A stretch of 64,000 nt of DNA from Doryteuthis pealeii (Eukaryota; Mollusca; Cephalopoda; Myopsida; Loliginidae), in assembly GCA_023376005.1 (NCBI GenBank), contig CM042147.1, positions 122,152,351 to 122,216,350 on the forward strand, read 5' to 3'. The position numbers and the translations under genes were made by a program. The notes below the pieces were generated by a model, which had not been told where the DNA came from, did no database searches, and saw only the letters and a program-made list of their open reading frames with translations. Shown one piece after another: positions 30,430 to 44,211 of the stretch. Position 1 is the stretch's first letter; each line of letters begins with the position of its first letter.

Positions 30430-31230
30430 CTTTCTTTCTTTGTCTTTTCTTATTTCTTTATTTTTTACTTTCACACCCGAACTTTGACCTTGGTGTAGGT
30501 TGACACATGGGACCATTTTATTTATTTTATTTTATTCATATTGACCCATACGAAGATTGAAAAGAGTGTGTCGGTGAAGACTTAACTTGGTCAGAGTTCT
30601 TCGCCATTGTTGTATTTAAACCAATGGGTGTGGGGGTTAGGGGCCAACACTTTGTCCTTTTTTTTTTTCTTTTTCCAACTCCCCCTTTTTTAACTTCATC
30701 ATAATCCCTTGTCCTCTTCCTCAACCCTTCCTCTGTTTGTCTTGGGTTGCACAGTTTTTAATTGCATCAATTCTGTGTCAGCGTAAGATGTGACTAGGGA
30801 CACAAGGGTATTAGATTTAATTGTTTCTATATCAACCCCCCACTTTTTTTTCTTCATGGAACTGAAACTGACATGCAATTGAGTGTCCATATAATTAAAA
30901 AAAAAAAAAAAAAAAAAATAAGAGTCCATGTGCGAGCAGGTAGATTTGGCTGTTCAAAAAGGAAAGAAGGAGAGCATAGAAGAGATGTGATGATGTGCCA
31001 CTATTATACTGTTTAGAGAGCTCTATAAATGATATTTTAAAGAGAAAGACAAACAAGATAAAGATTTAAGAGAGAGAAAAAAAGCACAAAAAAAAGCGAC
31101 CCATCCCCCACCCCCAAATCCCGATATGTGGCAAAGCAGGAAATAGAAAATAACTAGTTAGGTCGGAAAAGAAACTCTATCTCCTGGTTGTAACATTGAT
31201 AATTTGAAATCTAACTTAGAAATGATACAC
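30150..31230. other. Intronic sequence with CT, T and A tracts
   Basis: (CT)n at 30387-30424 and poly-A at 30897-30919; otherwise unclassified. Confidence 0.45.
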
Positions 31231-31232
31231 GT

Positions 31233-32015
31233 TTAGGTACCAACCAAATACGTCACGTGATCAGTTTAGACCATGGTGAAAGGAAGAAACATAAATATTT
31301 TTTAACTATTTTTTTTAATCTCGCAAAAAAAAAATACGAACATAAAGGATTGGTTACAAAGAAAAACAGTTAATCAAAGATCAATTCTCATTGGGAAAAA
31401 ATTACTCACCGTTATCTTGAAAAATAAGTAAAAACAGTCCGTTTTTAAAAAATAATTTTTTACAAGGTCAATTTCTTTATTGATAGTTTTTGGCAGAATT
31501 CTGTGTTAAAACAAAAAAAAAAACTTTCTATAGAAACTTATAAAAATCTCTGATATAATTATTCACTCGTATCTTTATAGAAAAATAATGTAAAAATCGA
31601 TTTTTGTCGGTTCATTTTCATAATAGATGGGAAGGGGGTAGACCTCGTAAAAAAAAATATTTTCCTAAATATTGGAAAAACCTATTTCAAACATATTTTC
31701 ATCAAAAGGTAATAATATCATGGAAATTCTCATGAAAATCGGACCATTAATGATTTTTCAGAGAATTTAAAAAAAAAAGCCTTTAATCGTAACTTTGATC
31801 AGTTATTTTACGATGCGCAAAATATAACATTGATTTTCGTTCATATTTCATTAATTTCCGTAAGCTGAAAAAAAAAAAAAAAATCTGGAGTTATAAAAAA
31901 AATTTTCTTCTTTGAATGGACACAAAATTTCAAGATGATAGTTAAACCTTTAGCAAGATTCCTTGTACTAAATAAGGGATGGTAAATTTTCACCAGGGCA
32001 AATGGTGGTACCTAA
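31233..32015. mobile_element. TTAGGTACC-type TIR element, complete
   Basis: Ends TTAGGTACCAACCAAAT and, as complement, TTAGGTACCACCATTTG. 783 bp, AT-rich, no ORF. Truncated relative at 16697-16990. An inverted duplicate lies in the right palindrome arm (about 33.92-34.73 kb). Confidence 0.65.
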
Positions 32016-32973
32016 TACCGCATTACAAAAAGACACTTACGTATAGATAGCACTTTTGCCGTTCACCCTGCTTTGGATTAGAACATAGTAAGTATTTACC
32101 AACCTGTTTGCCGCTTCTAAATAAGTATGGGGGCATCCAGTGAGGAATGAAGACAAAGAAGAGGCCATCATTTATTTTCATATATTATACATATAATACA
32201 ATTATCACAACAAAGACAAAAAACTAATGTTGGTTGTTTGTAAATAATGTGTGGAGGATATCTACTAATAAGGACCTGAGCCCTATTCTAAATGACCACA
32301 TCAGTTATTTTTTTTTTTGTCCATTGTTTTGCAGTTGATGTATAGGTGATAACATGTATGTTTACTTAACATATTAAATAGAATTAACCTCTGGCATTTT
32401 TGTCTAAACTTGGGACTTTCTCACACCAGACAAGAGAGAAAATACTTTAAAAAGATCAGGAGAAAGCTCTAACCGATCACATGGATATGGCAGTCCTAAC
32501 ATTGGAATCAATGAACAAATTGTCCTGGTGATTTGGAGACTACGGCTGTGCGCTCTGGGTTAGTTGTAATGATCTTTGGCTCGAAACCATACCTGAACCC
32601 CAGAGTCCTATATCTGATGAAGGCTTTGTTGGTTCGCAAGTGTTCACTAGTGTAAATAGCAGTCATATGTGAAGATTATTATTAAGTAGTAATTGGATTG
32701 CGGGACTAACTTGTTAACCATTTACAAAACAAAATGGGTGCCGCTTTTACAACCCCATGCATGGGTAGATTTGTATTAGGACACATATTTATTTTCCCAT
32801 TGTTGAATTATTCAGATATATAGGATGGTTATGATCGATTATTTTATACAATTTCAGGTTAGCAATAAAATTGCACTTTTGTAGAATATTATTTATGAAA
32901 ATGAGACTTGAGGCTCCCATTAATCAAGATTAGTGAATGGGGAGATGGACCTAGCACTGCCCCCCCTTTTTTT
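32016..32973. other. Unclassified sequence up to the palindrome centre
   Basis: Contains GAAACCATACCTGAACCCCA and ATCTGATGAAGGCTTTGTTG, which look like an old dispersed repeat. No exon seen. Confidence 0.4.
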
Positions 32974-35559
32974 AAAGGAATCTCCCTCAAATTATTAGCA
33001 GACCAAGCTCCCATCACTAAATCTATGATATGGAACCTCAGTCTACATTTCATAAAATAATATTCATTAGCAAAAATGCAAATTTTATTGAGTAACCTGA
33101 TTGGAGTATAAAATAATCGAGTCATACATCCTAAATTATCTGAATAATTCAACTATTGAAAATTAAATATGTGTCTAAATACAATTCCTACCCTTCGCAA
33201 CCATGGGTTGTTAAAAAGGGCACCCCATTTTGTGTAGTTAACAAGTCTAGTTCCCCGCGATAATCCATTACTCTTAATAATAATCTTCATACAATGACTG
33301 CTATTTACACAGTAACATTTGCAACCAACGAAACCTTCATCAGATGAATGACTCTGGGTTCAGGTACTGGTTTCGAGACCAAAAAGCATTCATTAACCAC
33401 CTAACCCAGAGCGCCCCAGCAGACTCACAATACCACCATATTTGGTTCATTGATGTCACAATGTAGGACTGCCCATAATCACATGCGAATGCGTTAGAGC
33501 TTTCTCCTGAACTTTTAAAAGTATTCTCTTGTCTGGTGGAGAAAGTCCCAAGTTACGACAAAAATGCAGAGGTTGCGAATCTATTCATATGTAAGTTAAA
33601 GACAAATGTTATCACTATAATCAACTTTCAAACAATGAACAAAAAAATCAACTGATGTGGTTCTATTAATAGAAAGGCTCAGTCCTTATTAAGATCATCC
33701 CCACACATTGGAATACAACAACCAATTACGTTTTTGTTTTGTGTGATATGTTTATATTATAATAATGAAAATAAACTATTGCTCTTCTTGCTTCAATCCT
33801 CACTGGATGCCCCAGTACTTATGAACGGCAACAGGAGAGTAAATACTTACTATGTTCTAATCCAAACAGGGTGAACGAAAAGTGCTCATCTATATACGTA
33901 AGTGTCCCTTTTAATGGGTATTAGGTACCACCATTTGCCCTGTAAATTTACATCCCCTATATTTAAGTCACAAGGAAGACGCTTGCATAAAGTAATATAT
34001 CCTGAAAATTTTTTGTCCATTCAAAGAAAAAAATTTTTTTTAAAACTCCAGATTTTTTTTTTTTTTTTTCACTTACGCGAAATAATGAAAATTTAATGAA
34101 CGAAAAACAATGTTTCAATTTTTCCATCGTTAAATCAACTGACAAAGTTTACGATTAAAGGCTTTTTTTTTAAATTCTCTGAAAAATCAATTAATGGTCC
34201 GGATTTTCAATGAGAGTTTCCATGAATTACTTACCTTTTGAGAAGAATATGTTGAAACTAGGTTTTTTCCCCGCCACCACAAATAATTCAGGGAAAAGTA
34301 TTTTTTTTTACGAGGTCTACCCCTTCCCACATCTATTTTAATAAAAATGAAATCCGATCAAAATCGATTTTTAACATTTATTTTCTATAAAGATAAGAGT
34401 CTGAATAATTATATCAGAGATTTTTATAAGTTTCTACTACGAAAAGTTTTTTTTTTTTTTTAACAACAGAATTCTGCAAAAACTATCATAAAGAAATTGA
34501 CCATTGTAAAAAAATATTTTTAAAAACGGAACTGTTTACTATTTTTCAAGATAACGGTGAGTAAATTTTTTCCCAATGAGATAATTGATCTTGAATTAAC
34601 TGTTTTTCTTGTAACAACTCTTTATGTCGTTATTTTTTGGCGAAGATTCAAAAAAAATAGTTAACGAAGAATATTTATGTTTCTTCCTTCAACATGGTCT
34701 AAACTGATCACGTGAACGTATTTGGGTGGTACCTAACGTGTATCATTCAGTAGATCAAATTATCTAAATGTTACAACCAAGCAGATAGAGTTGCTTTCTT
34801 GTCCGACCTATACTAGTTAATTTTTATTCCTGCTTTCCACATAATCGGATTTGGGGGTGGGGGATGGGTGCTTTTTTTGCGCTTTTTTTGCTCTCTCTAA
34901 ATCTTTATGCTTGTTTGTCTTCTCTTTAAAATTAATTTATAGAGCTCTCTAAACAATAAATAATGGCACATCATCACAATCTCTTCTATCTCTCCTTCTT
35001 TCCTTTTGAATCACAAATTTCTACTCTGCCTCGCACATTGGACTCTTATTTTTTTTTTTTTTTTTTTAATTATATGGACCACTGCAATTTGCAGTTCTGT
35101 TTTCAGTTTCCATGAAGAAAAAACAAGGGGGGTTTATATAGAAACAATTAAATCTTATACCCTTGTTAGTCCCTAGTCTCACCTCTTACGCTGACACAGA
35201 ATTGATGCAATAAATAACGTGCAACCCAAGACAAAACAGAGGAGGGTTGAGAAAGAGACAAGGGGATTAATGCCATGAAGTTAAAAAAAAGGGGGAAGTG
35301 ACAAGGAAACAAAAAAGGACAAAAGTGTGGAGCCCCTACCCACACCCATTGGTTAAATACAACCATGGCTGAGAACTCTGACCAAATGTTAAGGTCTTCA
35401 ACCGGACACACTCTTTGTTCAATCATTCGTATGGGTCAATATGAATAAAATAAAAAAATAGAATGGTCCCATGTGTCAACCTCACCAAGGTCAAAGTTTC
35501 GGGTTAAAGTAAAAATATAAGAAATTAAGAGAAAGACAAAAGAAAGAAAGAAAAAAAAA

Positions 35560-35592
<33 letters not shown>

Positions 35593-35671
35593 GAGATGAG
35601 AGAATTGTACTTAAAAAAATTAAAAAAAAACAAAGAAAAACTTTTTAAACATTTTTTTTTTTTTAATTTTT

Positions 35672-35709
<38 letters not shown>

Positions 35710-35729
35710 GTTTTTTTTTTTTTTTTTTT

Positions 35730-35760
<31 letters not shown>

Positions 35761-36272
35761 GTTTTTTTTTTTTATGGTGTACATAAAATAAAGTGTCAGT
35801 TTCTACTAGGATAATCCAACAATAATGCTTGACAAAGTCTAAATTAACAGACTATAATGGTATTTAAGATTAACTGCAATGAGAAAGATAGGCCATCACT
35901 GGGTATTATATATTAATTAAGAGTAAAGAAATAATCCTACAGCATAAGTATATATAAAACGATATGAAAACACCAGATGTTGTTTAATTGAAATATTATT
36001 TTTACAACTTTTGGCATGTTACATATTGCCAGATATTTCGATTTCAGCAAAATCTTCATCAGAGCAGAGATGATAATTGTGAACCGTTTAAATCTGACTG
36101 TTTTTTAAACCGATTCTCAAGAGAGAAAACAGCAGTATTTTAAGATATTCTGTTCTCTCTTTGTAAAAATAAATTCTAAACCAACATGTGTTTGTCATAT
36201 CATTTTTATCTCTCTCTCTCTCTATCTATATACACACACACGACAGTGAGAGAGATCTTACATTATGACAGA

Positions 36273-36307
<35 letters not shown>

Positions 36308-39069
36308 CAGAGAGATAGATAGGGGAGACAAAAGAAAGAGGCAGCAAAGAAATCGGAAAAGGTGAATTTATTCTACAATGGTGAAAGATTCGTTGAGCCT
36401 GGCACAAGACATTAACACACTACAACCATCAAATGGTCTGCAAAACAAAATGAAAAATCACTTATACTGCCCTAATATCTTCATAAAAGTTCACATTAAG
36501 TTTTGTTACTAAAAAGAGCACTCGTAATTAAGGACTAAACTTAGACATATAGACGAAATAAAACAAAGTATGTATTTCCCAAACTTTGCCATAGGCAGGA
36601 TTCAACACAAATTACATTTTAAGGCAGAATATTGCTGATTGGCATTCAGAGCTTAGCTACCTCTCAATACCAGACTAAATAGCCGCACAAAAAATTACAA
36701 TGCTATAGCTAATGGTCAATCTGTTCTCCCCCTAGCTATGTAAATAGTAGGACAGATTGGCTCTTTAGTTTGGTATGTAACCATCTAGAAGGAAAGCTGA
36801 TTCCATCAGCCTCTGGACCAGTAAGATAAAATAAACGCAAGGTCCCAGGAGCTGTCCCCCCCCCCCAGGCAACAACCTTATCGCCCTGTCTAAAAGTAGC
36901 AGGGCTGAGATTATTGCCCATGCTTGAGGCACCCAAGGAAAGCTGAAGGATCATACACTGTTTGAACACTGGCATTGGTGTGTGGTGCCACCACGTTAAA
37001 TCATGTGTCCATCCGGCTTGGTGGGAGGTCAGGACAAACGCTACTCCTACTTAAAACTGTGGTAGAGGAGTTTGGTACAAATACGTACTATTTAACCCAG
37101 TGGGAGAGAGCGGAGAGAAGGCAGAAAGAAAAATAAGAATCAAACCAAACGAATAAAATACTTGATACATCAAAAAACACATTTGACTACTTACAAAGTT
37201 CACTTTCTCAAATAAACAATTTAAATTTCAATAAAGTTTTAAGACTTCAACCAGTAATTTTATTATAACAATACGATTCTGTGTATCCATGTGCGTGTTA
37301 CAGGTACATTATTGTTCAGTTTTGTCAAACTTGAGATAGCCAGTTCCAGTTGCAATTGAGATTCCAGTTTCCTGAAACTGACAAACATTTTTAGGGGTGC
37401 AAATCAGTCTTGGCAGTCAGAAATCTGGCGACCATATCACCCCTAACGATCTGGACACTTAACTCTCAGATTACAGCCCTTTGATTATATGTGTGGGTGC
37501 AATCCGCCAAAGACCAACAAAATCTTCATGCACACTCAAAGTATGAATTGAATTGGTTGTTTGTTTTACGGCATATCAACCTCGGTGGTTTTATTTAAGG
37601 CCAACAAATTTGTGAAATAAATCCACTCTAATGCATGTACAACTTTTGTTTAAAACAATGTTTTCTATTCACCCATAGATGGGAGCCTAACAGTACTTAT
37701 CCACCTCCGGTCAAAGTGATCCAGGATGCAATGGTGATGAAGGGATACTCCACATTCCCCAAACTCCAAAACTCATCATGGTCACGATGGGTGAATGTTA
37801 TGCTGCCATTCATCTTCTCACATGAAACTTGGACCAACACTGAACCTTACATCAGCACCTGGAGAGGTAGTGCGGAGCTGGTCAAGAGGTGGCTGCTGAA
37901 GAAACCTACAATCTGAACAACGACTGCACCCAGCCACACAAACAGGAGAACTCAGTCCTTGACTGTCAGAAAATCTTTTGCAGCCACATTTACCCATAGA
38001 TCTAGCCACATTACCCATAAAGATTCTAGCCACTTAACTTCCCAGATTGCAATCCCCTTGGATGGGGACAGTTGAGGGAGAGACCACTTACATCCCACAG
38101 GACAGTTTAAAAAGAGTTTACAATATTTCTAGATATTTCAACTATGTCCTCACTTTCTATTGTACTGTACAATGTCTCAGCCAATGTGCCCTCCGGCTTC
38201 TTCAGGTATTTTCTTTGTCAACTTTGGGAACTTTCTCGGACTTAGGAAACCTTTTGTTGTAATTCAGGAGCCACATCGGACCTTAGAACCTAACCTTTAT
38301 TCAGTCCATGGGGGTATCCTGTTCTCATTCCGCTAACCATTGCTGGGGTACCAGGTGTTAACCTGTGTAATTATTATTCTATGTTACTGCTGCCCCTGAC
38401 CAGGATTGCAACCTTCAGTCTAGAATAACGTACTTAGAACTGTTAACTAACTCATTTATCCACTAGGCTATGTGTTCCAATCGGACGCTGAGAAAGGCCC
38501 TGAGGGCACATCGGCAAACGTGTACAGATAACAATGAATGAGGACAAAGTCTGAATAAATCCAATAATACTAATTACAAACTGTTTACAAAAAAATATTT
38601 TTTGTCCGAGCAAGAATGTGAATAGGTATTTTTTACGAATTTGGTGTCTGAATTCAAAATTTATAAAACAGTTTTGCTCTATCACCTCCAGTTTTTCGTC
38701 TTTTAAATAGTCTCATTTCAAACTAGAGGTGATGAGTAAAACAGATTTTCAAATCTGAATTCAGCCACCCAAATGTAACCCCCAAATTAGTTAATCTGAA
38801 TTCGCACCCTATAATTAGGTTAAAAATGGCTATTTTTTTGTGCTTGCCTCAATTTCTTTGTAAACCAGTGTTATCAAAGGATCATCTCAAATTTTCCAGA
38901 AATGATTGTATTATCTCTCATATATAATATATATATATAGTATATATATATATATATATCATATATTAGACCAAAATGCTTGCACCTTTAGTCAGTTTCC
39001 CTTGACCTGTGCAATCTTTATCTCAAATCAAAAAGAATTAGTTTTTTTTTAAAATCTTTTATACCACGA
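32974..39069 (-). repeat. Right arm of the palindrome, error-rich inverted copy
   Basis: Inverted copy of 27010-32973. In order it holds inverted or re-oriented versions of the TTAGGTACC element (about 33.9-34.7 kb), the CT tract (as GA, near 35560), the R5 relative (36775-37030), two mariner fragments now on the + strand (about 37330-37530 and 37745-38110), R3 with R6 (38125-38590), the Harbinger-like MITE (about 38575-38880) and the TA tract (38918-38960). Where 27010-30038 and its third copy at 60.84-64.0 kb agree, this arm often shows private base losses, so it is of lower sequence quality. Treat its content as a duplicate, not as extra genome. Confidence 0.9.
35651..35774. repeat. Poly-T burst inside the right palindrome arm
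   Basis: About 124 nt of almost pure T with occasional A, G or AATG. The matching place in the left arm (near 30331-30336) has only an ordinary short sequence. It accounts for nearly all of the length difference between the arms (5964 against 6096). It resembles a base-calling stall. Confidence 0.85.
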
Positions 39070-39169
39070 NNNNNNNNNNNNNNNNNNNNNNNNNNNNNNN
39101 NNNNNNNNNNNNNNNNNNNNNNNNNNNNNNNNNNNNNNNNNNNNNNNNNNNNNNNNNNNNNNNNNNNNN
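39070..39169. other. Assembly gap, exactly 100 N
   Basis: A run of exactly 100 N, a common placeholder for a scaffold gap of unknown size. Sequence on the left (to 39069) is the error-rich outer end of an inverted copy of 27010-32973. Sequence on the right (from 39170) is the error-rich start of a direct copy of the 5.2-kb region. It therefore joins two contigs that cover the same locus. Confidence 0.99.
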
Positions 39170-39952
39170 GCTAAGTACCATTCAGTGAAGGAAAGCTGAA
39201 ATATTGAGGCAAATCCTAAAAAGTAAGGCTCCAAAGTTGCTGTGAATGCAGGGAAAACTCTTCTTGCAGCTATGTTTAGCAACATTGTTGTTTTGTGTTC
39301 ATGTGCCTGTTGTGCCTTACTGCCAGGGCTCGTCTTAGCTGGCAGTCGTTCTGATGAGCTCCCACGTTAACACTAATGGCTGGAATTGAAGTTCATTGCA
39401 GATATTAACAATGTAAACCATTGAAATCATTGGCCCAATTAATTTTGACTTGTCCCACTATATTCTCGTTATACATTGTCTTTATGCATTTACCATAGAT
39501 GCCTTCATTATGTGTTAAGTTGGTTGGGATCCTCCGTCTCTGCGAAAGACGATGGTGGTGTCCAATATTTTTTTTTTTTTTTTTTTTTTTTTAATACCTA
39601 GCTGGGCTGTTTGATATGGGGATGTGCTGTTTGCTCAAGCCAGCAGTCTCACTTCTCCACACTGCTCTGTTTCCAAGGAAGTAGGATACCAATTGCAGGT
39701 TTTGCAACCGGCAGTGTCGCAGTTGTAACGCTGAGTTCAGTCGTTATATTGTGTTAGACTTTCATCAAAATATAATCCTGGGTAAAGCATGATGCAGCCT
39801 GTTTCAAAATTTATTGGGTTGACCACTTGAGTCACACCTACTGTAACAACCTGATCTTTGTATCAAAATGACTGGATTCAGCATTAAATGACCCGAAAGG
39901 GGTTTGATATATATTATTTTGTGTGTGTTTTTTTTTTGTTTCCTCTCTTTAT

Positions 39953-40520
39953 CCGCCCTGTCAGCTGGGGCGTTAGAATGCACGACTGCAACTCTGCAGA
40001 GGGGTAAGATCCCCAATGGACCTGTTGGCCGTGGGTGGCGACCCGTGATAGAGCCCAGTGGATGAGCATTCATGACATGCAATACTCCATTTGGCCCTAT
40101 CTTGGGCTAGACGGGCGGTCGAGAGGCCCCCTCGATTAATCGGCTGGTCACATCAAGCCTAGCACTATATGATTTTCCCAACCCATTGCCTTATGGCAAG
40201 CCCCAAACCCTTTTTATTCATATGGGTGCTAGAAGGCGGTGGCTGCGGGTCTACATGTCCTGGGAATGACGTTAAACTCTATCTGATGGTGAGGTTCCAG
40301 TTTGGGGAATGTGGAGCACCCCATTCATCACCATTGCTCCCTGGGTCCACTCTGACCCGGAGTGGTAGTACCTGTTAGGGTCCATCTATGGTTAAATAGA
40401 AAAATGTATTTATAAAAAAAATTGTATTATCCATTAAGAATGATTTATTTCAAAACTTTATTGGCTTTAAATGACCCACTGAGGTTGATATGCCCGTAAA
40501 ACAAAAACAAACAAACAACA
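39953..40520 (+). repeat. R2 repeat, copy 2, error-rich
   Basis: Counterpart of 6013-6602 with many missing bases (for example GATCCCCAATGGACCTG where copy 1 has an extra GGCCAC). Confidence 0.8.
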
Positions 40521-41454
40521 AACTCATCTTTATTGTGGTATGTAAAAACACAGGGAACACTTAAGGGCAGAGGATACAGCGCCCCGAAACATTGTGTTTT
40601 TTTTTACATACCAGAAAAGATGAGGACAACAGTCTTAAAATCAAAATAATACTAATAAAAGTCAGTGTCACTGTTTATAGCTTCTCCAGGTATTTACAAG
40701 TTCCAGTGTTAATGAACAAACTGCAACAGATTAAATACTTGTTGTTACTACTGCCAGAAACAGTCCACTAAGTTGACGAGGTGTTTGCTTGTTCCACTAA
40801 CCAATAGTTAACAATCTAAGACAGTTCTAAGTAACAGTCATTTCTAGGCTGCAGTTTATTAGTCTCATACCCACCTGTATGGACTGGGCACAAGGCTCCG
40901 TTTTAACTTGGCCCACTAACAAACCGAAGCTAATGGGTGGGAGAGAACAAAATTGCGTTGATCCCTTTGGCATTCCCCCTCAAGGGGGGCGCCTCAGGCA
41001 CTGGGCAATAAAACCCAGCCCTTCCCCTTTAAGTCAAGGGGGCAAGTGTTGCCTGGGGGATGGCCCCTGGGATCGACGCTATTGATTAACAGCAACTTAT
41101 CTAGAGGCCGAAGCTCACTGGACCTCCCAATTGGGAATTTGAAGGGTCAGTTTGAAGTCATTTCTAGGCTGCAGGTTCAATCCTGGTCAAGGGTGAGAGT
41201 AACAGAATAATAATTAATTCACAATACACTTTAAAAAAAAAAAATTCAAACAAATAAGATGCTAATATCCTGATTTAAAAACAATAACAAACATGACATC
41301 ACGCAAGACTTGGAAACAAAATAAGGATGGGTTTATAGGTCTGATTTGAGCTTCTACAAATCAAGGCTAATTGAGCAGTTGGTGCATTCCACCTGGTTAG
41401 GGAATGTGAGTGTGTGTTTCAACAAAGGCTTATCCATTATCATTCTCTCCTTGT

Positions 41455-42065
41455 GAGTTTTTCACACCAGTGTTTGCTGATGGACTTTCACCGGAGTCTG
41501 AGTGACAACAAGTCTCCTCAGGTCTCCAGGACACTTCTGAGTATTCTAGCTGATTTCAACAATGCTGTTGTCTAGATGGTCTCGATTCTTCCTCTGATTT
41601 TCAATTCCTCCAGTCTGTTTTCTAAATACTATTGGGTATCATTCCAGGTACCCCAACTACAATTGGTATCACTTTCACCCTCATATTTCAGTTTTTTTTC
41701 AATTCTTTAGCAAGGTCCAGACATTTATCTATCTTTCCATTTTCTTTCATCTTCACCCTGTGATCTGCTGGGACTGCAAAAATCTACCAGTTGACATTAT
41801 CCTTGAGCTTTTCACACCTGCCATAGCCAATGGTTCACTGGAGGCTGAGTGACAGCAAGTCTCCTCAGGTCTCTAGTACTCTTCTGTGTATTCTGGTTGA
41901 TCTTAACAATGCTGTAGTTTGGATGGTCTAGATTCTTCCTCTGGTTTCCAATTCGCCCAAATTCTTTTCCAGATCCTCGGGAATGTTCCAAGGGCACCAA
42001 TTGCAATTTTGAACTTTCAAGTGGTCCGCTAAAGAAGTAATCATTGATTGTGTTGATAGAAATAC

Positions 42066-42099
<34 letters not shown>

Positions 42100-42134
42100 T
42101 CTATTTGGGGGGAAAAATAATTCGATCACAAATG

Positions 42135-42175
<41 letters not shown>

Positions 42176-42335
42176 CTCTTTTGGTATAAGAATTTGTTAG
42201 CTATGGTACATAATACTAAAGTAGCCATTCAAAAGGCACAGTAATACAGTTTTCTAAGTTCTCTAGCAAGGTCCAGGTATTTGTCTATCTTTTTGCTTTA
42301 CATTATTATTATCATTATTTCACTCCTAGTGAGGT
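41455..42335 (-). pseudogene. Tandem LINE C-terminal fragments, copy 2
   Basis: Counterpart of 7500-8340. Two poly-T tracts (42067-42097 and 42138-42169) flank about 40 bp absent from copy 1. Confidence 0.6.
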
Positions 42336-43242
42336 TTTCACACCAGCATAAATAAGGGTTGATATGCCGTAAAACAGCCCAGCCAACCAACTTATTTAAA
42401 ACATGGTGATCTTTATTTATTCTGTCCCATCTGGCTGGTTAAAATCTGCAGAAAATCTTACAAAAAGAAACAGCAGCAGCAACAACAACTGTTTTACATT
42501 TGATAAGGTTATTTATTTATTTTTTTATTTTTATACAAATGTTAAACCTTTTAGCACAGATTTTTGACATGTTTTGTAACATCTGTTTCGAAACTTACAA
42601 TGGTAGTGATTCAAGTGAATTTTTTTTTATATTTTTTTTTTATTTTTATTTTTTTTTATCCTTGATTGTTACAAATTTAAAAACAAATGAATGAAAAACA
42701 TAGAGAATAAAAAAGACTTTTTAAAATTTAAAAAAATTTTTTTTTTAACAAAATTCTTTGCTTTTGTTGTAGATATAAAATAAGGAGTTTTGAAAAGAGA
42801 GAGAGAGAGAAAAAAAGTTACTTTTGATCTCTTGTGTAAATGGTTTTATAAAAATCGAAATGTATTGAGAAATCTCCAGGCCAATATTGTTGGATAGGGC
42901 GTGGAAATATGAACATTGATTGTACTTCAAGCTGATTTAAATGACTCCCACTTGTGACAAACTGATGCACAGCAAGGTCTAAAAAAATAGATTTAAAAAA
43001 ATGTGAACTTGACAGTTGTGATTAACATAATCGTATTAGTATGATTTGTATTATTCAGACTATTGTCCTCATCTTCATTGTTATCTGTACAACGTTTCAG
43101 CTGATGTGCCCTCTGGCCTTCTTCAGGTATTTCTTGTCGGACTCGGGAACCTTCTTGGACTGAAGAAGGCTGAAATGTTGTATAGATAACAATGAAGATG
43201 AGGACAATAGTCCGAATACAAATAATACTAATCATCAAGCCT

Positions 43243-43490
43243 CATCTCAGTAGCTCAGTCGGTAGAGCGTTCGGCTAGAAACCACAAGGTTCCTAGTTCG
43301 ATTCTGGTCCTCGCCAACTCAGCGTATGAGTAGCACAGGGATCTGTGTGGTAAAGTAAGGAACTGATGGTAGGTGTGGCGCTCCATTTCAGACGCCAAAA
43401 CAATCTCCTTGGTCCAGCGCTAGTGAAAAGGGGATAGACTCCTTCGCTGATTGGCTGATACTGACTTTAGGCCGTCTCAACGACTTTACT

Positions 43491-43495
<5 letters not shown>
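43243..43495 (+). mobile_element. R1 SINE, copy 2 of 9250-9502
   Basis: Same boundaries and flanks; B-box reads AGTTCGATTCTGG. Confidence 0.85.
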
Positions 43496-43530
<35 letters not shown>

Positions 43531-44211
43531 CGAAACATGCCTGTTGGGTCACCTATTGAGTTCTGAGTAGATAATTGGGATTAAGGAAAAGTGAGTTTAC
43601 AAAGCAAATTAAATTTGGAAAAAAAAAAAATAAAATAAAATACCTTTTGGAGAATTTGAAAAAAAGCCCATTAAAATCATTTTGTAAGATTTCTAAGGAA
43701 CATTTGATTTAATTTAAGCTATGGGTTAGCTGCCTCTGCAACTTAACATACAAATATAGTTCACTCTCTCTAAATCACTTTTTTACATTAACAGAGAAAC
43801 TAACATATAACGAGGAGGTAATCAAGATATACATAGAGAAGGGGAAAGTGACAGACAGAATGTGAAGTAAAAGATCACAGTTTTTGACTTAATTGCAAAT
43901 TACGACTAATTAGAACCAATTGAAATGAAGTTTTTTTTTTTTTTTTTTTTTTTCAAACATAACTCAATCCTAAAACTAAGGAACAGTTTAGTATAGCTCT
44001 CATGTCATTAAACTAAACAGTAAAAAACCTAAATCCTACACCACACCTACCATCAGCTCCCCACTTTCCCCGCTGGGACTAGATTATTCAATCTGTGTTA
44101 CTCATGCGCTGAGTTGGCGGGGACCGGTATCGAAATATGAACCTCCTGATTCCTTAAATGGGTGCTCTACTGACAGCTAATTTGTCCCCTTATATTAGTG
44201 TAATAGTCAGG

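Larger units (their letters stand above)
27010..32973 (+). repeat. Left arm of a 12-kb spacerless palindrome
   Basis: Reverse-complement partner of 32974-39069. Paired landmarks: GATGTGGTATAA at 27009 with TTATACCACG at 39058; the poly-A tract at 30897 with poly-T at 35049; the GCACAAAAAAAAGCGAC stretch at 31085 with its complement near 34870; the R4-type and mariner segments likewise. The arms meet at TTTAAA (32971-32976) with no unpaired spacer. Confidence 0.92.

Noticed and set aside
32590..32660. ATCTGATGAAGGCTTTGTTG as another hammerhead core
   Set aside because: Lacks the GAAA element in either arm copy (reads GTTCGCAA or GTTGCAAA), so I did not count it with the other candidates.
39049..39285. 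Open frame running through the N gap
   Set aside because: It exists only because N bases translate as unknown residues.
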